A program made the position numbers and the translations under genes. A stretch of 64,000 nucleotides of DNA from Cloacimonas sp964609575 (GTDB taxonomy: Bacteria > Cloacimonadota > Cloacimonadia > Cloacimonadales > Cloacimonadaceae), in NCBI GenBank assembly GCA_964609575.1, contig CAZSST010000001.1:1-64000 (forward strand), in the 5' to 3' direction. How positions within the stretch are numbered: position 1 is the stretch's first letter; the number at the start of each line of letters is the position of its first letter. A model generated the notes under the pieces. That model had not been told where the DNA came from, did no database searches, and saw nothing but the letters and a program-made list of their open reading frames with translations. This document shows, piece after piece, positions 1-8,139 of this stretch.

Positions 1-17
1 ACGTCGCCAACCCACTT

Positions 18-129
18 GGGCTGTCGAGCATTGGGCTGTCGAGCTCCTGCTCGACAGAGGCAGCAAGGCTGCCTGAACCAGCAGGCTGTGCCTGCTTTGG
101 CGACGGGGACGTCGCCAACCCAATCAAAC
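18..129. repeat. RAYT-flanking repeat, left copy (four tandem hairpins)
   Basis: This 112-bp block is about 94% identical by eye (roughly 7 differences) to 813-924 on the other side of the transposase gene. It contains four consecutive perfect inverted repeats: CTGTCGAG/CTCGACAG with a 6-nt loop, AGGCAGC/GCTGCCT with a 3-nt loop, GCAGGC/GCCTGC with a 3-nt loop, and TTGGCGAC/GTCGCCAA with a 6-nt loop. It ends in the unpaired tail CCAATCAAAC. The window itself starts with ACGTCGCCAACCCA, the end of a further copy, so the array continues to the left. This is the arrangement expected for REP/BIME-type elements mobilised by a RAYT. Confidence 0.85.
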
Positions 130-171
130 TCTGTGCCAACTGGGACGTGGTCACCCCCATAAAATACTGAC

Positions 172-813
172 ATGGAAGAACTAAATATCTACTATTGGAG
201 TCATGGACCGCATTACCAATTCCGTGACTCCCTCGTTTTCATCACCTGGCGTCTGGCAGGCACCTTGCCTTCCCACATCCTGAAGCTGTTCCAGCAGCTG
301 CGAAAAGCGGATAACGATCAGGATAAAGCGCATGACATAGAGCTGATGAGATCACAAAATGCCAGGCTGTTCAAGTTGTATCAGGATTATGACCTCGAAC
401 TCGCCAAGTGGGAGAATCCCGGTTTTTCTCTGAATGATGAAGCAATTGCGAAACTCATTGCTGGAGCATTTCAATATTATGCCGGCAGGAAATACGAACT
501 GCATGCCTATTGTGTGATGAGAAATCATGTGCACCTGCTAATCAGGGCTTTGCCAGATGTGAAGGGTGAGTGTTATCTCATTTCAGACATTGTAAGATCG
601 CTCAAGAGCTATACGGCTCACGAGACAAACAGAATTCTGCATCGAACCGGTCAGTTTTGGGATGATTTCCATTTCGACAGAATTATCCGTGACGAACGTG
701 ATTATGCCAATGTAGTGAATTACATATTGATGAACCCTGTGGCAGCAGGATTGGTGGATAAGCCGGAAAAATGGAGAGATAGTTACAGTAATCTGAGTAG
801 GGATTTGGGATAG
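172..813 (+). CDS. REP-associated tyrosine transposase (RAYT, Y1/IS200-like)
   Basis: This 213-aa protein has the Y1 (HUH) transposase signature. The HxH metal-binding pair is H119 and H121 in MRNHVHLLI, and the candidate nucleophile is Y147 in SLKSYTAH. The C-terminal part (GQFWDDFHFDRIIRD, then YILMNPVAAGL) is typical of RAYTs. RAYTs are single-copy domesticated relatives of IS200/IS605 transposases that nick and join single-stranded REP hairpins. The gene lies between two copies of a four-hairpin repeat, and its TAG stop overlaps the first base of the right copy. No strong ribosome site precedes the ATG. The reading frame is intact, so the protein is probably functional. Confidence 0.88.
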   Translation: MEELNIYYWSHGPHYQFRDSLVFITWRLAGTLPSHILKLFQQLRKADNDQDKAHDIELMRSQNARLFKLYQDYDLELAKWENPGFSLNDEAIAKLIAGAFQYYAGRKYELHAYCVMRNHVHLLIRALPDVKGECYLISDIVRSLKSYTAHETNRILHRTGQFWDDFHFDRIIRDERDYANVVNYILMNPVAAGLVDKPEKWRDSYSNLSRDLG

Positions 814-962
814 GGCTGTCGAGCATAGGGCTGTCGAGCTCCTGCTCGACTGAGGCAGCGGAGCTGCCTGAAACAGCAGGCTGCGCCTGCTTTGGCGACG
901 GGGACGTCGCCAACCCAATCAAACCCTGCAGCGACGAGACGTCGCCAACCCAATCAAACCCA
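813..962. repeat. RAYT-flanking repeat, right copy plus partial unit
   Basis: The full copy occupies 813-924 and matches 18-129. The GCAGC stem hairpin keeps its arms but changes its loop (AAG to GGA), and the first stem loses its outer two pairs (CTCGACTG here against CTCGACAG on the left). A shortened unit follows at 928-962, with only the last hairpin, GCGAC/GTCGC, and the tail CCAATCAAACC. Loss of units from one end suggests the last hairpin plus tail is the minimal element. Confidence 0.82.
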
Positions 963-1618
963 GAGCCAAACAGCATCAGCAACATTTGCTTACGCTGCGT
1001 CAGTATCTTCAAATTTAGAACCATCTCTGCACGCATGGCTGGTCATAAAAGGGAAAATCCAGATTTCTATCCTGCTCCCCTGGGGACAAAAAGAAAGATG
1101 GCTTCATGGCTTAGTAGCGTATGTCGAAAGGCCGTGAAGCTTTTGTTAACAGGGATTATATTTTAGCCAGTTATGGATGGTTGTGTTTCCGATGCTTTGC
1201 CTCACTATAAATCAGAACTTGCTTTTAGTAGATATATCTATGACACACATAATTCAGACCAAAGCTTCTATAGTATGGACCCAGATCAGGGTTTCGAAGC
1301 ATTTCTGATTGGCGTTTTGTCACTTCAGTTGCGGCTTTTATAAATCGGTATTTTGGGATGGAGCTGGCGGATGTCCAATTCCGGCCTAAAATCAGCCCTA
1401 TTTGCAATAATTACTGATTCAAAGACGTCCAGAAACGTCCAAAACAGCCGATGTCCAAATCCAAGCACAATCCGTCATACCTCCGCACCTTATAAAGCTT
1501 TATCCCCATTTGTCCAAGTGAGACTGGCTTGCATCTTTGGGTGAGAGTTTATAATATATTTATACCTCATCCCTCATATCCACCCACATCCTAGTTCCTT
1601 CCTTGAACCATCCCTCAT
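963..1618. other. Intergenic region without a convincing gene
   Basis: About 650 bp between the RAYT repeats and the RND operon. Only short open frames without family resemblance or ribosome sites occur here. Around 1420-1465 the word GTCCA recurs several times (GACGTCCAGAAACGTCCAAA and a GATGTCCAAATCC nearby), but no full repeat could be drawn. It may be a decayed gene or mobile-element scar; nothing decisive is visible. Confidence 0.4.
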
Positions 1619-1646
1619 CCTTCCCTCATCGCGATGAAGGAAGGAT
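1619..1646. repeat. CATCGCGA-loop hairpin, copy 1 of 3
   Basis: Inverted repeat with outer arms CCTTCC/GGAAGG and loop core CATCGCGATG. Pairing is 7 of 8 in the stem, with one C/A mismatch. The same element occurs at 40808-40833 and 55787-55814, always in intergenic DNA. No T-run follows, so it is not a classical terminator. Confidence 0.7.
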
Positions 1647-1686
1647 ATAGGTTTCTAGATAGTTAGCTGAATTCATAAAGTTCTGC

Positions 1687-1715
1687 TTGACTTGTGAGTA
1701 ACTATCAGATAGTTA
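1687..1715 (+). promoter_or_regulatory. Candidate promoter and operator of the RND operon
   Basis: A TTGACT -35-like box lies at 1687-1692. The sequence TAACTATCAGATAGTTA at 1699-1715 is a palindrome with 7-bp arms around CAG. It covers the spacer and the -10 position (TAGTTA, 17 nt after the -35). A half site, AGATAGTTAG, occurs about 45 bp upstream. A repressor on this palindrome would block the promoter of the efflux operon at 1753. No regulator gene adjoins. Confidence 0.45.
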
Positions 1716-1752
1716 TGTAAATATGCATAAGAAATTGTGAATAAAATGAATA

Positions 1753-2913
1753 ATGGATAATAACATGAAGAAAAAAATGTGGCTATGGATACTCCTGGCG
1801 CTATTGGCGGCGCTGTTTGTGTGGCGATTTGTTACCACCCAGAATAGCAAAGAAACTGAGGGCAGAAATGGCCCGCAGGCGGTGGCGGTGGAGCTTGCTC
1901 CCGTGGAGATTAAAGACCTTACCGAGATTGCCCAGTTCAGCGGTAACCTCAGCTCCGCGCACAAATACATCCTCGCTCCCAAGATTGCAGGTCAGCTTAC
2001 CAAGCTGCATGTGAGCCTTGGGCAGAAAGTTAGAAAAGGGCAATTGATTGCCGAACTCGATGATGTGCTTTACGATCTGGAAGCCAAAAAGGCCGCTGCC
2101 AACGTGGAACAAGCCCAATACACCATGCAGGAAGCCTATAATACCTGGCAACAACATCGCCAGCTTCTCGAGAAAAAGTTTATCTCGCAGGACGAGTATG
2201 ACAGAGTGTATACGCTATACAACATCGAAAAAGCAAAGCATCAGGCTGCTTTAAATGCATATAATACAGCCAGCTATCAACTTCAACAAACAAAGGTGAC
2301 AGCCGATTGGACAGGCGGTTCAGCATATAGGGTAATCGGAGAAAAGTTCGCTGAAGAGGGGCAATTGGTAAGCGTGGGCACTCCCCTGGTGTCCGTGCTG
2401 GATATCAGTACCCTGGTGGCGGAGATTAATGTAATCGAAAGCGATTATCGCCGCATCAAGCTGGGGCAGATAGCAGTGATTAGTTCCGATTCGTGGCCGC
2501 ATGAAGAATTTACGGGACGTGTGATTCGCATCGCTCCCATGCTTTCGGAAGATTCACGCCAGGCTCGGGTGGAGATAGAGATTCCCAATCCCTCAGAAAA
2601 GCTGAAGCCGGGGATGTATGCACGGATTCAGATAAATTACCAGACCAAAAAGCAGGTTACATCCATTCCCCTGGCCGCGCTTTATAAGCATAAGGGCGAG
2701 GAAGGAGTTTTTGTGGTAAACCGTGATTCGATGAATGTGAGCTTTGTGCCTGTGGAAAAAGGGATTAGCACCAATGACTTTGTGGAGATCATCGATCCAC
2801 CTTTGCAGGGCGAAGTGGTTATCCTGGGTCAGGATCAGCTTGACGACGGCCGCAAGATAGTTCTACCCGGTGAGGATAAACCCGCAAAAGGCAAAGCAGG
2901 CCGTAAGCAATGA
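1753..2913 (+). CDS. RND efflux periplasmic adaptor (membrane fusion protein)
   Basis: This 386-aa protein belongs to the HlyD/AcrA (MdtA-like) family, which bridges an inner-membrane RND pump to an outer-membrane channel. It has one N-terminal membrane anchor (residues 8-25), a lipoyl half-motif around AGQLTKLHVSLGQKVRKGQL (about residue 77), and a glutamine-rich coiled-coil hairpin around 110-185. A second lipoyl/beta-barrel part and a membrane-proximal domain follow (LVAEINVIESDYRRI, ALYKHKGEEGVFVV). The charged C-terminal tail is PAKGKAGRKQ. It overlaps the pump gene by ATGA. M5 (1765) is an alternative start; neither has a strong ribosome site. No TolC-like gene is nearby, so the outer-membrane partner must be encoded elsewhere. 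Confidence 0.9.
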   Translation: MDNNMKKKMWLWILLALLAALFVWRFVTTQNSKETEGRNGPQAVAVELAPVEIKDLTEIAQFSGNLSSAHKYILAPKIAGQLTKLHVSLGQKVRKGQLIAELDDVLYDLEAKKAAANVEQAQYTMQEAYNTWQQHRQLLEKKFISQDEYDRVYTLYNIEKAKHQAALNAYNTASYQLQQTKVTADWTGGSAYRVIGEKFAEEGQLVSVGTPLVSVLDISTLVAEINVIESDYRRIKLGQIAVISSDSWPHEEFTGRVIRIAPMLSEDSRQARVEIEIPNPSEKLKPGMYARIQINYQTKKQVTSIPLAALYKHKGEEGVFVVNRDSMNVSFVPVEKGISTNDFVEIIDPPLQGEVVILGQDQLDDGRKIVLPGEDKPAKGKAGRKQ

Positions 2914-5900
2914 AGATCGCCCAGACCGCTGTAAATTCTCCGGTTACTACCATCATGATTGCGCTGATCGTGATCATTTTGGGGGCTATGGCCTTGATCA
3001 GGCTGCCCATCGACGCGATGCCGGACGTAACTTCGCCTACGATAAGCATTTCCACCAGCTATTCCCAGGCCAGTCCGCTGGTGATGGAAGAACTGATCAC
3101 CCGCCCCATAGAGCAGGCAGTTAGCGCTGTTTCCGGAGTGGAAGAAATCTCCTCACGGTCTTCCGAAGGCAATAGCAGCGTGCAGGTGTATTTCACCTGG
3201 GGCACTGATCTCGAAGCTGCATCCAATGATATCCGCGACCGTATCGATCGCATTATCTCGCGTTTGCCAGATGAAGCCAGCCGTCCCTCGCTGCGCAAAT
3301 TTGATCTGGCCGCCATGCCCGTGGTAATGATGGGTGTAGTCAGCGAGCTTGATCCCGTAACCCTGCGCACCCTGATCGACAATGAAATCAGTGCAAGGCT
3401 GGAGCGTGTAAACGGCGTGGCCAGCGTAAACATTTGGGGTGGGCTAACCCGTGAAGTGCAAATCAACATCGATCCCGCTAAGATCAATGCGCTGGGGCTA
3501 TCTTTGGACAGCGTGATCAGCCGCCTTAAAGCCTCTAATATCAATCAACCCACGGGTAACATCCACCGGGGAAACTATCAGATAACGGTGCGTGTTCCCG
3601 GAGTTTTCGAGAACCTGAATGATTTGTCACAAACGGTTATTGCCACCCGTGGGGGAAGCTCCATATATCTTAAGGACATAGCTGCTGTGGAAGATGCCTC
3701 GTCTGAGGTTACCAGTGTGGTGCGCATCAATGGCAAACCGGGTATTCAAATCTCTGTGAATAAACAATCCGGCACCAATACCGTCCGCGTTGCCAAGGGC
3801 GTTTTGAAGGAAGTGGAAAACATCAATCGCAGTATCACTCAGGTGAAGATCGTTCCTTTGGTGGATCAATCTGTGTATATAAGCCGTTCCATCAATAATT
3901 TAACAAGTTCGGTGGTAATAGGGGGGCTGCTGGCTATCCTCATTCTGCTGGTGTTTCTGCGCAATATCAAAAGTACGATGGTTATTTCCACCGCTATACC
4001 TATTTCCATTATGGCCACCTTTGGCCTGCTCTATTTTAATGGCTTCACCCTGAATATGATGACCATTGGTGCGTTGGCTTTGGGGGTGGGGCAGCTTCTG
4101 GATAATTCCATCGTGGTTTTGGAGAATATCTTCCGCCAACGCGAGCTTGGTAAAAGCGCTAAGGATGCGGCGATTATTGGTGCGGACGAGGTTACCTCCC
4201 CGATTATTGCCAGTACGCTTACCACCGTGGTGGTTTTTCTGCCCATGCTTTTTATGCAGGGGATGACAGGGCTGATGTACAAGCAGCTTGCCTTTGTGGT
4301 GGTTTTTGCCTTGATATGTTCATTGGTTACCGCGCTTACTATGGTACCGATGCTCTCCAGTAAGATGCTGCACGTTAGCACCGAACCCAAGGGCAATCAG
4401 CGCAGTTTGAGATGTCGTGCCTTTCACTTTACAGGTCGCTTGTTGCACAGTATGGAAGAGATTTATGCCACAGCGCTGAACTATGCCCTGCGCCATCGCC
4501 CCAAGACCTTGCTCATCACCGGTGGCTTGATGCTTTTTGCCATTTTTATTTCCATGTTCATTGGCTCGGAGCTTATGCCAATGGCCGATGAGGGGGAAAT
4601 CCGTGTGAATCTGGATATGGAAGCGGGTACCAGGCTGGAAGTAGTGGATATGCATATGAAGACCCTGGAACACAGGCTGCAAGGGATAGAGGAGATTGTA
4701 AACGTGATCACTCAGGCCGGTAGTGGAGGTTGGGCTTCCGGCTCCAATACAGGCTCGATGCGCATCCGTTTGCTTGGCAGATCACAGCGGAAGCGCAGTG
4801 ATGAGGATATTGCCAATGATATTCGTACGCGCCTTAAGTCCATTCCCGGGGCTCGCATTAGAGTGCGCACGGCTTCCAGTAACCAAATGAGCCGTTTCAT
4901 GGGTGGGGGAGACCGTCTGGAAATTCAAGTACGCGGTCACGATCTCGATGAATCGTATCGCCTGGCCAACAGTCTTCTAAAATCCATTGAAGGTGTGGAA
5001 GGCATTACCGATGCAAATCTTAGCCGTACTTCCGGTGCTCCTGAAGATCTTATCATCATCGATAGAACCAAGGCCGCTACGCTGGGTTTAACAGTGCAAC
5101 AAATCGCCTCCGTACTGGAAACCGCCCTTTCGGGTTCAAGTGCGGGTGAATTTGTGGATAAGGGCCATGAATATCCTATGTTGCTAAAGATTAAAGATGC
5201 CGATAAACTCCCCCTGGAACAGCTTCTGAACCTTGGTGTGGTGAATTCGGAGGGACAAACTGTGGTGCTGCGCAATGTGGTGAAAGTTGAGCATGGACAA
5301 AGCTCCACGGTTATCGAAAGGCTGAATCAGGAGCGCATGATCGATATTTCCGCCAATCATAGCGGTCGCAGCCTCAGCGCTGTGGTGAAAGATATTCAGG
5401 CACGTATCGATAAAGTCCCGCTGCCATTGGGTTACAGCATCGAGATAGCCGGTGATTACAAACAGCAGCAAGAGTCATTTCGCGAAATGCTGATCGGCTT
5501 GATATTGGCTATCGTACTTATCTATATGGTTATGGCCAGCCAGTTTGAATCCCTTCGTGATCCCCTGGTAGTGATGTTTTCTGTGCCCGTGGCTTTCATC
5601 GGTGTCAGCTTCATACTTTTTTTAACGCACACTACCTTCAATATCCAAAGCTATCTGGGCATCATCATGCTGGCCGGAATTGTGGTGAATAATGCCATTT
5701 TGCTGGTGGATACCACCAATAAATTGAGGCGCAACGAGGGTATGGAGCTATATGAAGCGATTAAAATAGCCGGACGGCGGAGATTGCGTCCCATCCTGAT
5801 GACGGCTATAACCACCTTGCTGGGTCTGTTACCCCTGGCATTGGGTATGGCTGAAGGCGGAGAAACCCAGGCTCCGCTTGCCAGAGCGGTTATAGGCGGA

Positions 5901-5981
5901 CTGCTGGTATCCACGCTGATAACTTTGCTGCTAATTCCCGTGGTGTATAGCTATTTTGAAGGGAAAAGGGATAAGGGATAA
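2910..5981 (+). CDS. RND multidrug efflux pump, HAE1-type (AcrB-like)
   Basis: This 1023-aa protein has the AcrB/HAE1 layout: TM1 at 13-33, a periplasmic porter domain, TM2-6, a second porter domain, and TM8-12. The N-terminal motif PIDAMPDVTSPTISISTSY and the TM4 segment GQLLDNSIVVLENIFRQ place it in the drug-efflux branch rather than the CzcA metal branch. In TM4 the first of the paired proton-relay aspartates is kept and the second position is Asn, a variant known in other HAE1 proteins. It starts inside the adaptor stop codon (ATGA), so the two are translationally coupled. It exports hydrophobic or amphiphilic compounds using proton motive force; the substrate cannot be inferred. Confidence 0.93.
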   Translation: MKIAQTAVNSPVTTIMIALIVIILGAMALIRLPIDAMPDVTSPTISISTSYSQASPLVMEELITRPIEQAVSAVSGVEEISSRSSEGNSSVQVYFTWGTDLEAASNDIRDRIDRIISRLPDEASRPSLRKFDLAAMPVVMMGVVSELDPVTLRTLIDNEISARLERVNGVASVNIWGGLTREVQINIDPAKINALGLSLDSVISRLKASNINQPTGNIHRGNYQITVRVPGVFENLNDLSQTVIATRGGSSIYLKDIAAVEDASSEVTSVVRINGKPGIQISVNKQSGTNTVRVAKGVLKEVENINRSITQVKIVPLVDQSVYISRSINNLTSSVVIGGLLAILILLVFLRNIKSTMVISTAIPISIMATFGLLYFNGFTLNMMTIGALALGVGQLLDNSIVVLENIFRQRELGKSAKDAAIIGADEVTSPIIASTLTTVVVFLPMLFMQGMTGLMYKQLAFVVVFALICSLVTALTMVPMLSSKMLHVSTEPKGNQRSLRCRAFHFTGRLLHSMEEIYATALNYALRHRPKTLLITGGLMLFAIFISMFIGSELMPMADEGEIRVNLDMEAGTRLEVVDMHMKTLEHRLQGIEEIVNVITQAGSGGWASGSNTGSMRIRLLGRSQRKRSDEDIANDIRTRLKSIPGARIRVRTASSNQMSRFMGGGDRLEIQVRGHDLDESYRLANSLLKSIEGVEGITDANLSRTSGAPEDLIIIDRTKAATLGLTVQQIASVLETALSGSSAGEFVDKGHEYPMLLKIKDADKLPLEQLLNLGVVNSEGQTVVLRNVVKVEHGQSSTVIERLNQERMIDISANHSGRSLSAVVKDIQARIDKVPLPLGYSIEIAGDYKQQQESFREMLIGLILAIVLIYMVMASQFESLRDPLVVMFSVPVAFIGVSFILFLTHTTFNIQSYLGIIMLAGIVVNNAILLVDTTNKLRRNEGMELYEAIKIAGRRRLRPILMTAITTLLGLLPLALGMAEGGETQAPLARAVIGGLLVSTLITLLLIPVVYSYFEGKRDKG

Positions 5982-5982
5982 G

Positions 5983-6002
5983 TAGCGGTAGCTTAACCGC
6001 TA
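5983..6002. other. Hairpin between convergent RND pump and tRNA genes
   Basis: TAGCGGT/ACCGCTA forms a perfect 7-bp stem with a 6-nt loop, starting 1 bp after the pump stop codon. On the plus strand it is followed by A-rich rather than T-rich sequence, so it is at best a weak terminator or RNA-stabilising structure. Confidence 0.4.
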
Positions 6003-6015
6003 TGATAAAAAATGG

Positions 6016-6088
6016 AGCGGGCAACGGGACTCGAACCCGCGACCCTCAGCTTGGGAAGCTAATGCTCTACCAACTGAGCTATGCCCGC
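6016..6088 (-). tRNA. tRNA-Gly (anticodon CCC)
   Basis: The reverse complement folds into a complete 73-nt cloverleaf. The acceptor stem is GCGGGCA/TGCCCGC, the D arm GCTC...GAGC, the anticodon stem TTAGC/GCTGA with loop TTCCCAA, and the T arm GCGGG-TTCGAGT-CCCGT. Anticodon CCC reads GGG glycine codons. The 3' CCA is not encoded. Confidence 0.93.
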
Positions 6089-6119
6089 TCACAAAGAGTT
6101 TTGAGCCAAGTTTTGATAC

Positions 6120-6147
6120 CTAACTTCTAACTTCTAACGCCTAACTT
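6120..6147. repeat. Tandem 7-mer tract 3' of the binding-protein gene
   Basis: Four tandem copies of CTAACTT (third copy CTAACGC). On the coding (minus) strand it reads as repeats of AAGTTAG, beginning 35 bp after the stop codon of the lipoprotein gene. It resembles in style the tracts at 8090-8135 and 40862-40901, which also lie 3' of minus-strand genes. Confidence 0.6.
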
Positions 6148-6182
6148 TTTGATCGGGGGTCTTACGTCAAGGAAAAGATCAA

Positions 6183-7472
6183 CTAAAGCTCTTTGATGTA
6201 TTTCTGTTTGGCGATAATGTCGTTGAATTTAGCCTCTGCTTCATCCAGGGCTTCTTTCGGGGTAGCGGTGCCACGCATAGCCTGTTCCAGAAAGCCTTTC
6301 AGTTCGGGGCGGGCTTCAAACCACGCAGGAATTTGGGGTTCATAAACGGCGTTTTCCAATTGGTCGTAGATACCCTGGAACTGAGGTGAATCCTTCAGGA
6401 AATTCACCAAAGCCGGATCTTGCATGGCACTGCGGCGGACGGGCATATAGCAGGTTTTGGCGCTCCATTTGGCAGTTTGAGCAGTGTCCGTGAACCATTT
6501 GATGAACTTCCATGCTCCCATTTCGCGCTTCTTGTCTCCGCTTTTAAAGATCACGATATTAGCTCCGCTTACTGCGCTTTTCTTGGTTTTATAGGTAGGC
6601 AGCGGAGCATAGCCGATATTGAAATTTATAGGTTGCTGGCGCATGTGGGTGATGGACACACTGGAGCCTTCATACATGGCCACTATGCCTGCCAGAAAGT
6701 CGTTCTGTCCCTCGTATTCACGCACCAGATAAACGCTTTTATCCTTGAAAATCATATCGGTGAGATAGCTAAGCGCTTCCACACCCTGGGGGCTATTCAA
6801 TACAGGATTTCCCTGCTCATCAAGGATAGTGCCCCCGGCCTGATGCAATAGATTTACAAATTGCCATTCATTAACGTTGAAATTGGTGCCATAGTTTTCG
6901 GGCTTGCCATCTTTGTTTATATCCTTGGTCAGCTTGGTGCAATAGCTTCTAAATTCTTCCCACGTAGCAGGGAAATGATTGGGATCGAGGCCGGCCCTGT
7001 AGAAATCATCCTTATTATAGAAATAAGCACGCACGCTTTTATTGAAGGGGAAGGAGTAGATGGTGCCATCAAAGGTATTGGAAGCTAGAAACACGGGATA
7101 GATGTCGTTCAGGCTTTCTTTTTTAAAATCGGGATCTTGCTGCATTAGTTCGTCGAAGCTGCAAAGCACATCCGCCTCGATGTACTTGGAAGTCCATGAT
7201 TCAAAAACCTGGGCAATATCTGGCTGTTGCTTGGCCTGAATGGAAGCCATCAGCTTTTGGGACAAGGCGGTGTAGCTGCTGATGGGATTGGCGACAACTT
7301 CCACATCGTCGTGAGTGCGGTTAAATTCCCTGATCATTTCGTTCAGCGTATCGCCTAAGGGACCGCTGAGTCCATGCCAGAATGTAACCTTTACCTTATT
7401 CGAAGTTAAAGCGCTTTTGCACCCTGCAAAGAGCACTAAAAGCAAGAGAATCAGGATATATAATCTACGCAT
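6183..7472 (-). CDS. Sugar ABC transporter substrate-binding lipoprotein
   Basis: This 429-aa protein is of the SBP_bac_1 (UgpB/MalE-like) family. The signal peptide ends in a lipobox, LVLFAGC, with C18 as the acylation site. VKVTFWHGLSGPLGDTLNEM begins the mature fold, as in glycerol-3-phosphate and oligosaccharide binding proteins. It would capture a sugar or sugar phosphate in the periplasm and deliver it to an ABC permease. No permease adjoins it; the window's only two sugar permeases are at 18597-20524, about 11 kb away, and no ATPase is present. The ATG has a good ribosome site (GGGAG, 5 nt). A LacI-like operator lies just upstream, suggesting sugar-responsive repression. Confidence 0.9.
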   Translation of the reverse strand: MRRLYILILLLLVLFAGCKSALTSNKVKVTFWHGLSGPLGDTLNEMIREFNRTHDDVEVVANPISSYTALSQKLMASIQAKQQPDIAQVFESWTSKYIEADVLCSFDELMQQDPDFKKESLNDIYPVFLASNTFDGTIYSFPFNKSVRAYFYNKDDFYRAGLDPNHFPATWEEFRSYCTKLTKDINKDGKPENYGTNFNVNEWQFVNLLHQAGGTILDEQGNPVLNSPQGVEALSYLTDMIFKDKSVYLVREYEGQNDFLAGIVAMYEGSSVSITHMRQQPINFNIGYAPLPTYKTKKSAVSGANIVIFKSGDKKREMGAWKFIKWFTDTAQTAKWSAKTCYMPVRRSAMQDPALVNFLKDSPQFQGIYDQLENAVYEPQIPAWFEARPELKGFLEQAMRGTATPKEALDEAEAKFNDIIAKQKYIKEL

Positions 7473-7483
7473 CGTATCTCCCG

Positions 7484-7497
7484 TAAACGTTTAAACG
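7484..7497. promoter_or_regulatory. Candidate LacI-family operator
   Basis: TAAACGTTTA at 7484-7493 is a perfect palindrome with the central CG step typical of LacI-family operators. It overlaps a second palindrome, CGTTTAAACG (7488-7497). It lies 12-25 bp upstream of the binding-protein start, just downstream of a TATA-rich stretch that could be the -10 on the minus strand. A repressor here would block the start of transcription. No LacI-type gene is in the window. Confidence 0.5.
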
Positions 7498-7565
7498 TGG
7501 CATATAATCCACTGCCAAACAAAGAAGCTGAAGGGAAGGATGAAGTCAAGGAGATTTATACGCTA

Positions 7566-8048
7566 TCAGCTATTGTCCTGATAATAAAACAGCGCTTTTT
7601 CGTTATCTGCCCAGCTGTAAGCAACTTCCCCGATGTAAATGGTGTGATCCCCACTGCGTACCTGGCTTATCACTTCGCATTCAAAATTTGCCAGAGCCTC
7701 GCTGAGTATGGGGAGCTTATGCAATCGTCCCGGGAAGAATTTAACGTCGCCCGCGGTAAATTTATCGATATCACGGCCGGAATTGGATCCGCAAAGAGTT
7801 AGCAATGGCTTTAGCTCCGGAGAGGGAAATACCAGGTTAAAATAGCGATTCATCTCCAGGCAATCATGCGAAAAACGATTGTGCCCTATGGAAATGGCAA
7901 ACATGGGGGGCTGAATGGAGGTGCGCATAAACCACTCAATAGTGATGAGATTGAAGTTATCATCGGCTTTCTGGGTAACCGCCAGTGCTACTTTAGCCGG
8001 TAAATGCACATGGCCATAAGCGGCTGGTAAATCACATTGTTTCATCAT
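7566..8048 (-). CDS. Flavin reductase-like (FMN-binding split barrel) protein
   Basis: This 160-aa protein matches the flavin reductase-like domain of the DIM6/NTAB family. It has N-terminal AAYGHVHLPAKVALAVTQ, the substrate/FMN region DNFNLITIEWFMRTSIQPP and MFAISIGHNRFSHDCLEMN, and a C-terminal FECEVISQVRSGDHTIYIGE. Members bind FMN and reduce flavin or act in small redox reactions; the partner here is unknown. Length is normal. An AAGGAAC ribosome site precedes the ATG by about 9 nt. It lies between the C25 protease and binding-protein genes with gaps of about 90 bp on both sides, so co-transcription is possible but not obvious. Confidence 0.82.
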   Translation of the reverse strand: MMKQCDLPAAYGHVHLPAKVALAVTQKADDNFNLITIEWFMRTSIQPPMFAISIGHNRFSHDCLEMNRYFNLVFPSPELKPLLTLCGSNSGRDIDKFTAGDVKFFPGRLHKLPILSEALANFECEVISQVRSGDHTIYIGEVAYSWADNEKALFYYQDNS

Positions 8049-8074
8049 GTTCTCAGTTCCTTGAGTCGGAAAGC

Positions 8075-8135
8075 TGTAAGCCCGAAGTCGTAAGCCGGTA
8101 CTTGGGACTTACGACTTCCCGACTTACGACTTTGT
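8075..8135. repeat. Tandem and inverted AAGTCGTAAG tract 3' of protease gene
   Basis: Read on the minus strand, starting 4 bp after the protease stop, AAGTCGTAAGTCGGG and AAGTCGTAAGTCCC follow each other as direct repeats. An inverted copy, CTTACGACTT, then follows, giving a 10-bp perfect hairpin with a 13-nt loop (8085-8094 with 8108-8117). Further degenerate CTTAC words occur after that. There is no U-tract. It may cap or stabilise the protease mRNA, or be a simple-repeat relic. Confidence 0.6.
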
Positions 8136-8139
8136 GACT

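Noticed and set aside
892..1137. 81-codon open frame overlapping the right RAYT repeat
   Set aside because: It starts inside the repeat, has no ribosome site, and its product (Ser/Thr/Gln-rich with no recognisable fold) is read through repeat DNA.
1353..1544. 63-codon open frame in the 790-bp gap
   Set aside because: No ribosome site, no family resemblance, and low-complexity content; it looks like chance.
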